Assembly: GCF_016918565.1 (NCBI RefSeq)
Contig: NZ_JAFFQD010000005.1
Coordinates: forward strand, 47,833-111,832
Origin: Desulfogranum marinum
Lineage (GTDB): Bacteria; Desulfobacterota; Desulfobulbia; Desulfobulbales; Desulfobulbaceae
Reading direction: 5' to 3'
DNA length: 64,000 bases
Shown here: positions 1 to 9,272 of the stretch, piece after piece
Numbering within the stretch: position 1 is the first letter of the stretch
Layout: each line of letters opens with the position of its first letter
Translations under genes and position numbers: made by a program
Notes under the pieces: generated by a model
The model's input: the letters and a program-made list of their open reading frames with translations, nothing else
Told to the model about the DNA's origin: nothing
Database searches by the model: none

Positions 1-2104
1 GGTATTCCGATGGGCAGTAAGGGATGAAATCTCGTTGTTGCTCATACGCAGGGAGTGCAACTATGGCTCCATCCTGCTGAAGGAGTTGAGTGGAACGGCT
101 ACAGGCTTCCATGTCGAGCTGAATAGTGTTTTTGAGAAAATCATGTCGCGCGGCGAGGATCTGATCTTTTAAACTATCACTCATGGTTGTGATTTTATGT
201 TTTGCCGGGATAAAGCGTAATGCCAGATGAAGCAAACGGTCCATAGCACTTTTTTTGTGCGGCATATGCCCCTTGGAGGATTTAAGTAAAGCAATGAATT
301 CTTCCAGCTCATGGGGCTCCATGGGGCTGCCTTGAAAGAAAAAATCATCATCTCCGAGGTTTCGCAGGATATCGACAGTGGTCTGAGCAATGGTCAAGCC
401 AAGTTTGAGGAGGGGTTCTTCAAGCTTGTTTTTAAGGAGAAACGTACGAAAGGTTTTACTGTAGGGCAGGTTGTCGAGTGCATACGTTTCGGTGAGACTT
501 TCGCCAAAAAGGAGGTTGCTTTTGAGGCTGGCATACGACATGAATGCATTAATATCATAGGGTTCGACAACCTTGGAGAAGGGTTCGCGCAGCTCAGAGT
601 TAATAATTTGCCGCATTCTTAAAAGAGAGGCTTTTATAGGTTTTACGCGCTCTTCAGGTATAACGGTATTAAAGCCGAATCGGAGGATATCTTCTGTTAA
701 GCCAACGTCTTGAATGATTTGTAAAATATCCTTTCGTTCTGGAAGTTGCTGTTCCTGCTCACCTGTAGCTTGTACTGCATAAAGAAGATTTTCCCGAATG
801 GTTCCGGTGAAAATAAAAGGACGTTGAGCGATCATGGTTATGTTGCGGTTTATATCGGATTTACTCATTGCCGCGATGTCCATGTCATCAAGTAAAATGA
901 GCCCATGGTTAATATTGTATAACTGCGCGATTAACAGGGCAAGAGTGGATTTGCCGGATCCTGAAAAACCAACCAGAGCAACTTGTTCATTTGGTTGGAT
1001 GCTCATGGTGATGTTATCAAGGAGCTTGAGACCGCTACCCACTGAAAAACCAGCGTTTTTTAGTTCAATCTTTCCCCGCAAGTGGTGGGGCGGACGTTTG
1101 TCTGGAAGAAGTGGATGTTCGATTTTTTGGTCGAATATGGTCATGATCTGGTTATAACGCACCTTGGCATCTTGAAATGATTGATAATATTCAAGCATTT
1201 CTTTCCAGGGGTCATAGACTTTTTCATAGGCTGAGAGAAAGGCGACCAGGGCGCCAAGGGTGAACTCACCATGGATGGCCAGGTAGCCGCCAACGAGAAA
1301 CAGAATAAAAGGACCAATGGATTGAAAAAGATTGTTGGCGAATTTGATTCCGTATTTTATGACAAATAATCGCTTGAGCTGATCGTAAAGAATATGGATA
1401 TAAGTCGATAACCTCTTTTCTTCAATCGTGTAACTGCCGTTGGCGTGAATTTCCTGGAGTCCGCTGATCGCTTCGTTCACGACGTTGGACATGGACCTGG
1501 TCGTAGCGATACGCTTCTTATTATAGTGGTTGTAGCGTTTTTGTAAAAGAGGGATAACAATCAATTCAAACGGGTAAACCGTCACCGAGAGCATGGCAAG
1601 CAGTGGGCTGAGGTGAAACATGAAGCCGAGAAAGACCAGTAAGCTGAGTATGCTGGTCAAGGGGATGGTAATGGCACCACCTAGGAAGAAACCGATGGCA
1701 TTAAGTTCTGCTGTCATGGCAGAGATAACGGTTCCCGGCTGCATTTTTCTGTAAAATTGAAGGGGAAGTTGCAATACATGGTGGTAGAGTTCTGTCCGCA
1801 GTTCCACCAGAATTTTTTGGCCGATAATGGTTTGCAGCACATTGATCGCGTACTTGGTCAGCCCGGCCAGTAAGATTGCTCCCATGTAGAGTCCGCAGTA
1901 GAGAAAGAGCAATTCTATATTTTTAAGATAAATGGCCTCGTTGATGATCCGTTTCTGCATTTCCAAGGGAAAGACTCGGAAAAAAAGACTAGCCACGATG
2001 ATGACGAGCAGAAGAAGCTGCCATCCGTGATGTCGACGAAGGATCCAGTAAAAAAGAGGGCGCTTGGTGAGCCTCGGTTGGTCAGAAGAAAAGACTGATG
2101 ACAT
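1..2104 (-). CDS. ABC exporter, transmembrane plus ATPase (partial; C-terminus off the window)
   Basis: The start at 2104 has an AGGA sequence six bases upstream and the frame is open to the window edge (701 codons). The N-terminal ~320 residues form an ABC type-I exporter membrane domain with several hydrophobic spans. The nucleotide-binding domain follows, with Walker A (GFSGSGKSTL) and a Q-loop (MIAQRPFIFTGTIREN). In a normal exporter the LSGGQ signature follows the Q-loop by roughly 50-70 residues. Here about 250 hydrophilic, helical residues follow with no signature before the window ends. The ATPase domain therefore carries a very long insertion, or the second half is replaced. The substrate is unknown. 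Family assignment as an MsbA-like half-exporter is firm; the insertion has no domain I recognise. Confidence 0.85.
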   Translation of the reverse strand, partial: MSSVFSSDQPRLTKRPLFYWILRRHHGWQLLLLVIIVASLFFRVFPLEMQKRIINEAIYLKNIELLFLYCGLYMGAILLAGLTKYAINVLQTIIGQKILVELRTELYHHVLQLPLQFYRKMQPGTVISAMTAELNAIGFFLGGAITIPLTSILSLLVFLGFMFHLSPLLAMLSVTVYPFELIVIPLLQKRYNHYNKKRIATTRSMSNVVNEAISGLQEIHANGSYTIEEKRLSTYIHILYDQLKRLFVIKYGIKFANNLFQSIGPFILFLVGGYLAIHGEFTLGALVAFLSAYEKVYDPWKEMLEYYQSFQDAKVRYNQIMTIFDQKIEHPLLPDKRPPHHLRGKIELKNAGFSVGSGLKLLDNITMSIQPNEQVALVGFSGSGKSTLALLIAQLYNINHGLILLDDMDIAAMSKSDINRNITMIAQRPFIFTGTIRENLLYAVQATGEQEQQLPERKDILQIIQDVGLTEDILRFGFNTVIPEERVKPIKASLLRMRQIINSELREPFSKVVEPYDINAFMSYASLKSNLLFGESLTETYALDNLPYSKTFRTFLLKNKLEEPLLKLGLTIAQTTVDILRNLGDDDFFFQGSPMEPHELEEFIALLKSSKGHMPHKKSAMDRLLHLALRFIPAKHKITTMSDSLKDQILAARHDFLKNTIQLDMEACSRSTQLLQQDGAIVALPAYEQQRDFIPYCPSEY

Positions 2105-2246
2105 GCAAGTCCTGTGAACCGTAGAAATTACTGATAATAAAGTGTATCAAAACTTTAAATCTTCAATGATCATTCCAGTAAATGGCAGGTATTGCAAGAC
2201 GATTCTGCAGCTACCACATTGGTGTGGCTGTTTGTTTTTATTTATG

Positions 2247-2279
2247 AAGCCCGGAGAGTGGTGCCGCTATTACGGGCTT
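2247..2279 (+). promoter_or_regulatory. Stem-loop in the leader region upstream of upp
   Basis: A seven-base perfect inverted repeat (AAGCCCG / CGGGCTT, 2247-2253 and 2273-2279) lies in the 288-bp space between the divergent ABC transporter and upp genes. There is no clean T-run directly after it. It could be part of a leader or of a regulator site; no known riboswitch or PyrR-type structure is recognised. The rest of 2105-2392 shows no gene, and the 60-codon frame in it looks non-coding. Confidence 0.3.
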
Positions 2280-2392
2280 AATCGTTGTTTTACCCTATGG
2301 TTCCATTTTTTTTACGCTGGATAGATCTGCTGTAACATGCTACAAACAAAATCATTTTTTTCTTATCCCATTTTATTACAAAGGAGCGCTGT

Positions 2393-3019
2393 ATGGCAGT
2401 TCATGAAATCACCCATCCATTGGTACGTCATAAGCTCGGTCATCTTCGTGAAAAAGATATTTCAACTAAAGATTTTAGAGAGTTAGCCTCTGAAATAGGC
2501 ATGTTGCTTACCTATGAGGCCACCAAGCAACTTCCTGCGGAAAAGATCACCATCGATTGCTGGTCCGGTCCTGTAGAAGTTGACAGGATAAAAGGAAAGA
2601 AAATTACCATCGTGCCGATCCTCAGAGCGGGACTGGGCATGATGGACGGTGTGTTGAAAGCTGTCCCAAATGCCAAGGTATCGGTTGTCGGGTTGTATCG
2701 TGATGAAGAAACACTGCAGCCTGTTGCCTACTTTGAAAAATTGGTGGCGGACATCGAACAGCGGGAGGCAATGATTCTTGACCCTATGCTTGCCACCGGT
2801 GGCACTCTCATCGCCACTATAGATATGCTGAAGAAGGCAGGTTGTAAGGACATAATTGGTATATTCTTGGTCGCAGCTCCCGAGGGAATTGCCAAGTTGG
2901 AGGCAGCACATCCTGATGTGGATGTCTATGTAGCCGGTATTGATGAGAAACTAGATGAAAATGGGTACATCATCCCCGGCCTTGGGGATGCAGGCGACAA
3001 ACTGTTTGGTACGAAATAA
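2393..3019 (+). CDS. upp: Uracil phosphoribosyltransferase
   Basis: Converts uracil and PRPP to UMP in pyrimidine salvage (cytoplasm). The 208-residue length is normal for the family. The PRPP-binding loop ([11 protein letters not shown], about residues 128-138) and the C-terminal uracil-binding segment ([21 protein letters not shown]) are clear. A strong ribosome binding site (AAGGAG) precedes the ATG. The uracil permease gene follows 73 bp downstream of the stop, so the pair is probably one salvage operon. Confidence 0.97.
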   Translation: MAVHEITHPLVRHKLGHLREKDISTKDFRELASEIGMLLTYEATKQLPAEKITIDCWSGPVEVDRIKGKKITIVPILRAGLGMMDGVLKAVPNAKVSVVGLYRDEETLQPVAYFEKLVADIEQREAMILDPMLATGGTLIATIDMLKKAGCKDIIGIFLVAAPEGIAKLEAAHPDVDVYVAGIDEKLDENGYIIPGLGDAGDKLFGTK

Positions 3020-3092
3020 GCTTTTCAATTCAAGTGGGTCGATTGATTAGGCTGGGCATGAAGAGAAGAGTAATGTGGAGAAGAGGAAAAGC

Positions 3093-4346
3093 ATGATCGA
3101 AGAAAAAAAGACCATGGGACTTGGTAAACAGATTATTGTCGGCACCCAAATGCTGTTTGTAGCATTCGGGGCGCTGGTTCTTGTGCCGATTCTCACCGGA
3201 TTAAATTCAAATGTCGCTCTGTTTACAGCCGGGGCGGGAACGCTGATTTTTCAGATCGTCACCAAACGAAAGGTGCCCATATTTTTGGCATCGTCTTTTG
3301 CCTTTATTGCCCCTATAATTTACGGAGTCCAGACGTGGGGCATTGCAGGAACCATGAGTGGGCTGCTGGCTGCAGGGTTTGTTTATATTTTATTGGCTGT
3401 GTTGATTCGCTTTCGTGGCAGAGCCATAGTGAAAAAAGTACTCCCTCCGGTGGTAGTTGGTCCGGTTATTATGGTGATTGGGTTGAATCTAGCTCCGGTC
3501 GCTGTATTTATGGCACTGGGGAAGACGGGTGATGGTTCTGCAGTACTTTTTCCCCAGAATCAGGCGCTTACCGTGGCCATGATTTCTTTGCTGGTCACAG
3601 TACTTGCCGTACTTTCAGGCAAAGGTATGATTCGACTTGTTTCTATTTTGCTCGGTATTACAGCTGGATATATTGTGGCGATAGTTTTAGGAATGGTCAA
3701 TTTTTCCCCTGTGCTGGAAGCACCGTTTCTGGCAGTACCCGCCTTTGTCTTTCCTCAATTAAACTGGCAGGCAATTTTTTTCATCGTACCCGTAGCCATT
3801 GCCCCGGCTATAGAACATATAGGCGATATGCTTGCCATAAGCAGTGTTACGGGTAAGAATTATCTCGAAGATCCGGGGTTGCACCGCACCCTCATGGGCG
3901 ATGGAATTGCAACCTCTCTTGCATCTATGCTGGGAGGTCCCCCTAATACTACTTATTCTGAGGTCACGGGTGCGGTAACGTTGACGCGTGCTTTTAATCC
4001 GGCCATTATGACCTGGGCTGCCTGTATGGCGATACTGCTTTCCTTTTCGGGAACCTTAGGCGCTATGTTGGGAACTATCCCCACTCCGGTAATGGGAGGC
4101 ATTATGACGCTTTTGTTTGGTACCATTGCTGCAATTGGTATGAATACCCTGGTACGCGAGGGGACTGATCTTGCCCTGCCGCGTAATCTTGTTATTGTCA
4201 GCCTGATTCTTGTCTTTGGTATCGGCGACATGGCATTGGGGTATAAGGGCTTCATGGTGCAGGGAATCGGCCTGTCGGCAATTGTCGGCGTATTGTTACA
4301 CCTGATACTCCCTGGTAAAGAGGATTCTGTTCGCAAATCTGCTTAA
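3093..4346 (+). CDS. uraA: Uracil permease, NCS2 family
   Basis: Inner-membrane uracil:H+ symporter of the nucleobase-cation symporter-2 family, with about 12-14 hydrophobic spans over 417 residues. Family hallmarks include the paired acidic/His segment around AIEHIGDM and the downstream GDGIATSLASMLGGPPNTTYSE stretch. The reading frame could begin at a GTG at 3075, but the ATG at 3093 has AGAGG at a good distance and is preferred. Together with upp just upstream it imports uracil and converts it to UMP. A terminator follows at once. Confidence 0.95.
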   Translation: MIEEKKTMGLGKQIIVGTQMLFVAFGALVLVPILTGLNSNVALFTAGAGTLIFQIVTKRKVPIFLASSFAFIAPIIYGVQTWGIAGTMSGLLAAGFVYILLAVLIRFRGRAIVKKVLPPVVVGPVIMVIGLNLAPVAVFMALGKTGDGSAVLFPQNQALTVAMISLLVTVLAVLSGKGMIRLVSILLGITAGYIVAIVLGMVNFSPVLEAPFLAVPAFVFPQLNWQAIFFIVPVAIAPAIEHIGDMLAISSVTGKNYLEDPGLHRTLMGDGIATSLASMLGGPPNTTYSEVTGAVTLTRAFNPAIMTWAACMAILLSFSGTLGAMLGTIPTPVMGGIMTLLFGTIAAIGMNTLVREGTDLALPRNLVIVSLILVFGIGDMALGYKGFMVQGIGLSAIVGVLLHLILPGKEDSVRKSA

Positions 4347-4355
4347 GCTCGACAT

Positions 4356-4391
4356 GGTTGAGTCCCTTTGTGGGACTCAACCTTTTCTTTT
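4356..4391 (+). terminator. Rho-independent terminator of upp-uraA
   Basis: Perfect 11-bp stem (GGTTGAGTCCC paired with GGGACTCAACC) with a 5-base loop, followed by TTTTCTTTT. It sits ten bases after the uraA stop and closes the salvage operon. Confidence 0.93.
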
Positions 4392-4542
4392 CCGATGTAA
4401 AAGAAAGAATTTCAATTAATTGATTCTACATAGAAAACGCCACTGTTCTCCGGTGGATGTGAAGAGCGCCTCTCACTTTCGTCTTCCCGACGTGTTCTTT
4501 CTTCCTTAAATAATTCCATTTAGCTTTTCGCGAGCGATTGTT

Positions 4543-4830
4543 CTAAAATCGGTAGAGTACAGAAGCCGCCATGGTTTCATGCTTGTGCAGTGTCTGGCAT
4601 GTTTGATAGCAGCAAGGATGTTGGTCAACGCGGTTTCGGTTACCAGTGACGGATAGAAATAAAATCTCGCCTGGATTGCTCATCCGTTCCAGGGATAACA
4701 ATTGCGGGACAACGGCATTGTTTCTCTTCTGAAAAGAGAATAGTGTATCGATTTGAAGGTCATTAAGGCCTTGCTGAAACGATCGCCAGTTTAAACAATC
4801 CAGAGTAACAATTTTTGCCGCGCATTTCAT
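4543..4830 (-). CDS. Hypothetical protein (doubtful)
   Basis: An open frame of about 95 codons running away from the DUF1178 gene, with several Cys residues. I recognise no family and the composition is only weakly protein-like. A head-to-head arrangement with the DUF1178 gene at 4903 would leave room for a shared promoter region. A second tiny frame (about 35 codons, rich in Glu/Arg) lies further on the same strand near 4400-4510. Both may be chance frames in an otherwise gene-free 550-bp stretch. Confidence 0.25.
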   Translation of the reverse strand: MKCAAKIVTLDCLNWRSFQQGLNDLQIDTLFSFQKRNNAVVPQLLSLERMSNPGEILFLSVTGNRNRVDQHPCCYQTCQTLHKHETMAASVLYRF

Positions 4831-4902
4831 GGCGCTGAGCGCAGGGTAATTGGGGTGCGGCAAAAGTGGGAGGGGGAGGCTCCTCAGATAAGAATTCTTA
4901 CT

Positions 4903-5343
4903 ATGATCATTTTCGATTTACAGTGTATTTGCGGAGTCCAGTTTGAGGGATGGTTTAATAGTCGGGACGATTTTGACCGACAACATGCCGAGGGCAAAGT
5001 ACTTTGTCCCGATTGCGGGAGTGAGAAGGTTCGCAAAATCCTGTCACCGGTATCCATTCACACCGGTTCTCAAGCAACAGAAGCTGTACCCTCTCATTTA
5101 GAGACAGGTGCATCCTCTGCATTGCAGTTTCTCCGTTCGTTTCAAGATTTCGTTGAAAAGAATTTTGAAGATGTTGGCGCAAAGCTTGCCGAAGAATCGC
5201 TGAAAATGCACTATGGTGTTGAAGAGCCGCGTAACATTAGAGGGGTGACAACTGCTGAGCAGGAAAAAATGCTGCGGGACGAGGGAATTGAACTGCTGAA
5301 GGTGCCGCTAAGGAAAAAAGAAACCGGCCCAAAACTCAACTAG
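4903..5343 (+). CDS. DUF1178 family protein with zinc-ribbon-like Cys pairs
   Basis: Small conserved protein of unknown function, widespread in Proteobacteria. From the ATG at 4903 it starts MIIFDLQCICGVQFEGWF, the usual beginning of the family, so the 16 upstream codons of the longer frame are rejected. Two Cys pairs (CIC near residue 8 and CPDC near 36) match a small metal-binding ribbon. A helical middle and a C-terminal AEQEKMLRDEGIELLKVP segment follow. A GGGGGAGG tract about 25 bases upstream is too far to be the ribosome site. Confidence 0.85.
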   Translation: MIIFDLQCICGVQFEGWFNSRDDFDRQHAEGKVLCPDCGSEKVRKILSPVSIHTGSQATEAVPSHLETGASSALQFLRSFQDFVEKNFEDVGAKLAEESLKMHYGVEEPRNIRGVTTAEQEKMLRDEGIELLKVPLRKKETGPKLN

Positions 5344-5441
5344 CAGGCCGACCGGTTAAATTTCTGCTTTGAGTCGTCAGTTGTGGCATTTCTGTGTTGT
5401 AAAAATCCTTCTGGTGCCAAATATGATAACAGGCTAACAGG

Positions 5442-5636
5442 TTACGCCTTTGTCGAGCCGGTAAGGAAAAGCTCAAAGAGCTTCTCGAACACAGAGGGTA
5501 TGGCCGATGCCTGGGCATTTGCAGAACCAGCATATGCTTTGGTAAGCTCAAATGCCCGTTCAAAGGCGTTTTCAAAGTCTGAGTCCTGTTGCGAATTGAG
5601 GATCGCTGTTAATTCTTTGGCGATACGTTCTTCCAT
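5442..5636 (-). CDS. Small hypothetical protein, 64 residues
   Basis: A short, strongly helical and acidic frame (starts MEERIAKELTAILN, ends FELFLTGSTKA). The amphipathic pattern looks coding, but the ribosome binding site is weak and no family is recognised. It converges on the DUF1178 gene. A further open frame of 44 codons lies just upstream on the same strand (5680-5814) and could be part of the same small unit. Confidence 0.5.
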   Translation of the reverse strand: MEERIAKELTAILNSQQDSDFENAFERAFELTKAYAGSANAQASAIPSVFEKLFELFLTGSTKA

Positions 5637-5679
5637 GGTACTGGGTCAGTTGATAATATTTGGAATTATTGACAGTTAA

Positions 5680-5814
5680 CTACTTCTTCTCTTTTTCGCC
5701 TGTTACAATAGAAGAGTTGCCGGCTTTGTCCAGTCTTTTTTGCTTTTTGCTGCGTGAATCGTCATCGATATAGCAAGAGAGCAACAAAGTTGCTTTGTCG
5801 ACTTGAGGAGGCGG
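5680..5814 (-). pseudogene. Protein-like frame without a standard start (possible remnant or TTG-started small gene)
   Basis: The frame reads as a plausible protein end (ATLLLSCYIDDDSRSKKQKR then a Lys/Glu-rich tail) but is bounded upstream by a TAA and contains no ATG or GTG. The only in-frame start candidates are two TTG codons about 12 codons in. It may be a real 33-residue peptide, the end of a decayed gene, or chance. I see no family. Confidence 0.25.
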
Positions 5815-5952
5815 TTATCGGCAAGTGCAGGGAGAAGCCGGTTCTAAACGGTTAAATATCACCTTGACGCGCTAATCGCGGATTTGTTACCTTCGATTTT
5901 TGTTGCACGGTTTGCGTGTTGAAATAGTTGCAGATGGAGAGTGCTATCGTCC

Positions 5953-7395
5953 ATGGTGAGTGAAATTCCATATTCTTTTTTGAAGCGGTGTGCCAGTGAC
6001 ATTCTCAATGGTCTGAGTGACGGGCTTTCCCATTTCTCCGGCACTAGCCGGGCGGCTGTTATTTTCGCGCTTGGGCCGGATAAGCCTTTGATGCTATGTG
6101 ATCCGCAGAAACTGCTCAAGGGTCATGAGCCTGTGTTCAAGGCACTGTATCTTGATGATCAAAAATGGCGGCATGATGTTAGTGTTTCTTCTGATAAACG
6201 ACGCTTTGCGGAAATACATGCGGTCAAGGATCTCGGGCTTGCTGGATTGCTTTCCAATGGAGGGTATTCCGGATCGCTCTTCTTTCAACGTTGGTTTACA
6301 GAGCATCACCCGGATCTTTGTTCCACCGGGCCGACAGAGCGCTGGCTAGAACATGCAGTCTGGCGTTTTTCCCATGATATGGCCAATGAAAAAGAACTGT
6401 ACACAGGGATATCCGGGTATTTTCTAAGAGAGTACGCGACCCATGCTGTTCGGGACCATATTGTAGATGAAATGAATAGGCTGTTGGGGTGGGACTCTCT
6501 TATCCGCATTTATCCGGTTCTGGATGCCGTTCTTAGGATTTCCGAGACACGCGAAGAAGGGTTGTGGCCTGAAGGGCAGTTACTGTTTGTTGATCCAAGT
6601 ATGGTTCATTGTCTTCAGTTTTTGGTAAAATTTGAAGACAAGGAACGGCCGCAATTAGCCAATAATAAGCATGTGCGAAAATTGCTGCTTGCTGTGGATA
6701 ACTCAAGCCGGCGTTTGGTAAGCGATGGTCGTTTCATTCTTGGTATCTGTGATGCAACTCTGCCGCCTTTTTCCATACGTGCCGACTTTAAAGGCAGGCA
6801 TGGGTTTCTCAAGGTAAATAAGAATAAAGTGTGCAGCTTTGCTGATGGCCGATTTGGTTCAACCACCTTTCAGGCGAAGCTGGTTCAGCTTGAAGAGTTG
6901 TTGCTGGAGTCTGCTTTAGAGAAAGCTGATTGTTATTTTTTGTTTAAAATTGCAGTGAGTCTCGTGCATCATGCTCAGCTTCGCAAGCATGGCTGCACTA
7001 TAGTGCTTGATCTCAATCAGGAACCTATACACATTTCCGGGCAAAAAATTGTTCCCTCCCTGGATTTACGTAGACCCCATACCCTGAATTTGGCAAAGTC
7101 ACTGGCAAAGGTCGATGGGGCATTGCATATAGGGTCAGACCAGCATCTTCATGGTTTTGCCTGTCTTTTGGACGGGCGCTCTTTTGCTGGAGAAGATCTT
7201 GCCAGAGGTGCCCGTTATAACTCGGCTCTGCGTTTCACCGCTGAACACGCAAATATTATTGTTGTGGTTGTTTCTTCAGACCGTCCCGTGTCGGTTATTT
7301 ACCAGGGTGTTGAGGAGCAGGGGACATGCAATATTGATTTTCAATCGAATTGTATTTTTCCACTTGAACCTCTGGAAGAATGGGTGAAACACTAG
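5953..7395 (+). CDS. DisA_N/DAC-like (diadenylate-cyclase-fold) protein, probably a catalytically altered sensor
   Basis: 480 residues. The C-terminal ~130 residues match the diadenylate cyclase (DisA N-terminal) fold: a VDGALHIG segment at about 387-394 stands where DGA-type enzymes have their first ATP motif. About 30 residues later ARGARYNSALRFT occupies the place of the G-T-R-H-R-x-A motif, followed by the expected beta strand (VVVVSSDRPVSVIYQG). The RHR triplet is changed to RYN, so c-di-AMP synthesis is doubtful, while nucleotide binding is possible. Families of DAC-derived probable sensor domains are known. The N-terminal ~330 residues match nothing I know. No membrane spans are seen. 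The start is uncertain: GTG 5941, ATG 5953 or GTG 5956. Confidence 0.7.
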   Translation: MVSEIPYSFLKRCASDILNGLSDGLSHFSGTSRAAVIFALGPDKPLMLCDPQKLLKGHEPVFKALYLDDQKWRHDVSVSSDKRRFAEIHAVKDLGLAGLLSNGGYSGSLFFQRWFTEHHPDLCSTGPTERWLEHAVWRFSHDMANEKELYTGISGYFLREYATHAVRDHIVDEMNRLLGWDSLIRIYPVLDAVLRISETREEGLWPEGQLLFVDPSMVHCLQFLVKFEDKERPQLANNKHVRKLLLAVDNSSRRLVSDGRFILGICDATLPPFSIRADFKGRHGFLKVNKNKVCSFADGRFGSTTFQAKLVQLEELLLESALEKADCYFLFKIAVSLVHHAQLRKHGCTIVLDLNQEPIHISGQKIVPSLDLRRPHTLNLAKSLAKVDGALHIGSDQHLHGFACLLDGRSFAGEDLARGARYNSALRFTAEHANIIVVVVSSDRPVSVIYQGVEEQGTCNIDFQSNCIFPLEPLEEWVKH

Positions 7396-7586
7396 GTTGT
7401 CTGGTGCAATTGCCTTTCTACCGGATCTTTCTGGGGCCGGCTTCTAGTTTGTTAGCTATAAAAATAACCGGGGAGGTAAATGCAGCCCTTGACATTAACT
7501 GCATGTCTCTGAGTCGGTGCTTACCAGGTTATGTAGGAAAAAACTAGTGATTCAAGGTAACTGCTGGCTCTTCTGCCCGTTCAGGA

Positions 7587-8540
7587 TTACAAAAGGCTTA
7601 CACAGTATCCGGTATAAGCGCAGAGGAGTAAAACTCCATGCCATCGTTTGGTTGTACCATCCCTGAGAAGTATTGGAATAATGATCATCGTAAAAGCAAA
7701 CATAACCGGAAGATCTCGCCGCAAAAGTTCCGGCTCTATCGCAAATGGTTTGATCAGGCCTGTCACTCCCAGTACCATCAGCAGGTTGAACATATTGGAA
7801 CCGATAATATTGCCGATAAGCAGCGCTGTTTCCCCTTGACGAAGAGCCGCAATACTTGCGGCAAGTTCCGGCAGGGATGTTCCAACCGCTGCCAGGGTTA
7901 AGCCTATGACCAGTTCACTGACATGAAAAAATCTGGCAACGCTGACAGCGCCTTGGATGAAAACCGTCGCTCCAAACGCTAATAAACCAAGCCCGACAAG
8001 AATGAAAAGGAAGATGGAAAGGTGCACGTACCGTAATGAGGTTTTTTGTTGTCCTTTTTTGTCCTTCGAGACGCCATTGTTATGGTTGGCGTATGTCAAG
8101 TAAGTGTAGCCTGTCAGGGTGATGATAAACATCATACCCACAATACGGGGGAAAACACCGTACCCGCTGCAGAAAATGAGGAAAATGCTGGCAGCGATGA
8201 CAATCAACAGCTCTGTCCATACTTCTTTGAGGTTCATGCAGAGTGGAGCGAGAAGGGCGCAGGTTCCCATTATGAGCCCCACATTGGCAATATTGCTGCC
8301 AATGACGTTGCCGATCATAATATCGGGGTGTCCCTGGAGCGAGGCCGTTAGGCTTATGAAAAGTTCCGGTACAGAGGTGCCGAAGGCGACCACGGTTAAG
8401 CCGATGAGGTAGGCCGGCATTTGGAGCCGTTGTGCGAGACGGGTTGCGCCGTGAACGAGAGATTCTCCCCCCGCAACGAGCATGAGCAGACCTGTGATCA
8501 CTGCTGCCAGTGCGGAAAAAAGCGATGGGAATTGGTCCAT
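7587..8540 (-). CDS. Calcium/sodium antiporter, CaCA family (YrbG-like)
   Basis: Inner-membrane cation exchanger, 317 residues with about ten membrane spans. Both alpha-repeats are present: GTSVPELFISLTAS with GNVIGSNIAN near the N-terminus, and GTSLPELAASIAAL with GNIIGSNMFN in the second half. These carry the ion-binding Glu residues. The gene lies six bases downstream of the next minus-strand gene and is probably co-transcribed with it. Confidence 0.93.
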   Translation of the reverse strand: MDQFPSLFSALAAVITGLLMLVAGGESLVHGATRLAQRLQMPAYLIGLTVVAFGTSVPELFISLTASLQGHPDIMIGNVIGSNIANVGLIMGTCALLAPLCMNLKEVWTELLIVIAASIFLIFCSGYGVFPRIVGMMFIITLTGYTYLTYANHNNGVSKDKKGQQKTSLRYVHLSIFLFILVGLGLLAFGATVFIQGAVSVARFFHVSELVIGLTLAAVGTSLPELAASIAALRQGETALLIGNIIGSNMFNLLMVLGVTGLIKPFAIEPELLRRDLPVMFAFTMIIIPILLRDGTTKRWHGVLLLCAYTGYCVSLL

Positions 8541-8546
8541 ATGAAG

Positions 8547-9272
8547 TTAATTGCAGAGATGCTGTATGTCCGGTCGCCCCTGTTGCTCAAAGGCTTGGTG
8601 GATGAGTTGTATAAGAGGTGACTTGATACTTTTAAAGGATTTAAGCGGCTTCATTGTAGGTAAAATTTTATCAACCGCTTGAGGTTGCTGGACGCGCATC
8701 TTGCGGGCTAGGCGTGCATCGCCTTCCGCCTGAGTTTCGCCGGTAGCAGCAACCGATGGCGCAATCCCACCTGAGTCAAGGTTTCTGAAGAATCCCAGGA
8801 TAGAGCTTAAGTCGTTATTTTTATAGAAAAGTTTGATTTCTTCTGTGATGGTTTCCTGTTCACTGATAAGTTTTTGCAAGGTATAATCATAGCTCTCCAG
8901 GTATTGATCGAGTTCCTTGTAGATTTGCAGGAAGAGATGGGTAAATCGTTTTCGCTTTGTTAACCCTTTGCTGTGATAACCATAGAATACCCTTTTTTTG
9001 ATGGTTGGTGATTCCAGCAAGTAGGGATCAAAAAAAATGTTATCTTCAAGGCCTGTAAGTTTAAAGAATTTTTCAATCAAATTTGGATGTTTCAGGAGGA
9101 TGTAGAGCCGTATAAGATCAAGGCCGATTGTCTGTTCGAGGTGACGGAACGAGACGAGAAGCTGCTCATTATAGGCTTTGATATCATCTTCGATTAGTTT
9201 GCGAAACCCAAAGTAGCGATCTGCAACCTCTTTTTTAAATTCCAGGGAAAGGATTTGGTCAAGTTCATTCAT
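8547..9272 (-). CDS. Conserved-looking hypothetical protein, helical, 241 residues
   Basis: No known domain recognised. The protein is soluble and rich in charged helices, with long Leu/Lys/Glu stretches compatible with coiled coils (about 110-165) and a Pro/Arg-rich C-terminus. It starts MNELDQILSLEFKKEV and lies six bases upstream of the antiporter gene, which suggests translational linkage. The 247-bp region between this gene and dnaG (9273-9519) holds no gene and must carry promoters for both directions. Confidence 0.75.
   Translation of the reverse strand: MNELDQILSLEFKKEVADRYFGFRKLIEDDIKAYNEQLLVSFRHLEQTIGLDLIRLYILLKHPNLIEKFFKLTGLEDNIFFDPYLLESPTIKKRVFYGYHSKGLTKRKRFTHLFLQIYKELDQYLESYDYTLQKLISEQETITEEIKLFYKNNDLSSILGFFRNLDSGGIAPSVAATGETQAEGDARLARKMRVQQPQAVDKILPTMKPLKSFKSIKSPLIQLIHQAFEQQGRPDIQHLCN

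Noticed and set aside
311..1157. Two plus-strand frames of 103 and 107 codons
   Set aside because: They lie opposite the ABC exporter, whose frame has clear Walker A and Q-loop motifs; their translations have no family features.
2142..2324. 60-codon frame upstream of upp
   Set aside because: Cys/Trp/Phe-rich, without ribosome site or family resemblance; looks like chance in an AT-rich leader.
7480..7512. ATG with a very strong ribosome site (GGGGAGG) followed by ten codons and TGA
   Set aside because: Considered as a leader peptide or selenopeptide. Reading through the TGA gives only a few more codons to a TAG, and no downstream gene lies on this strand.
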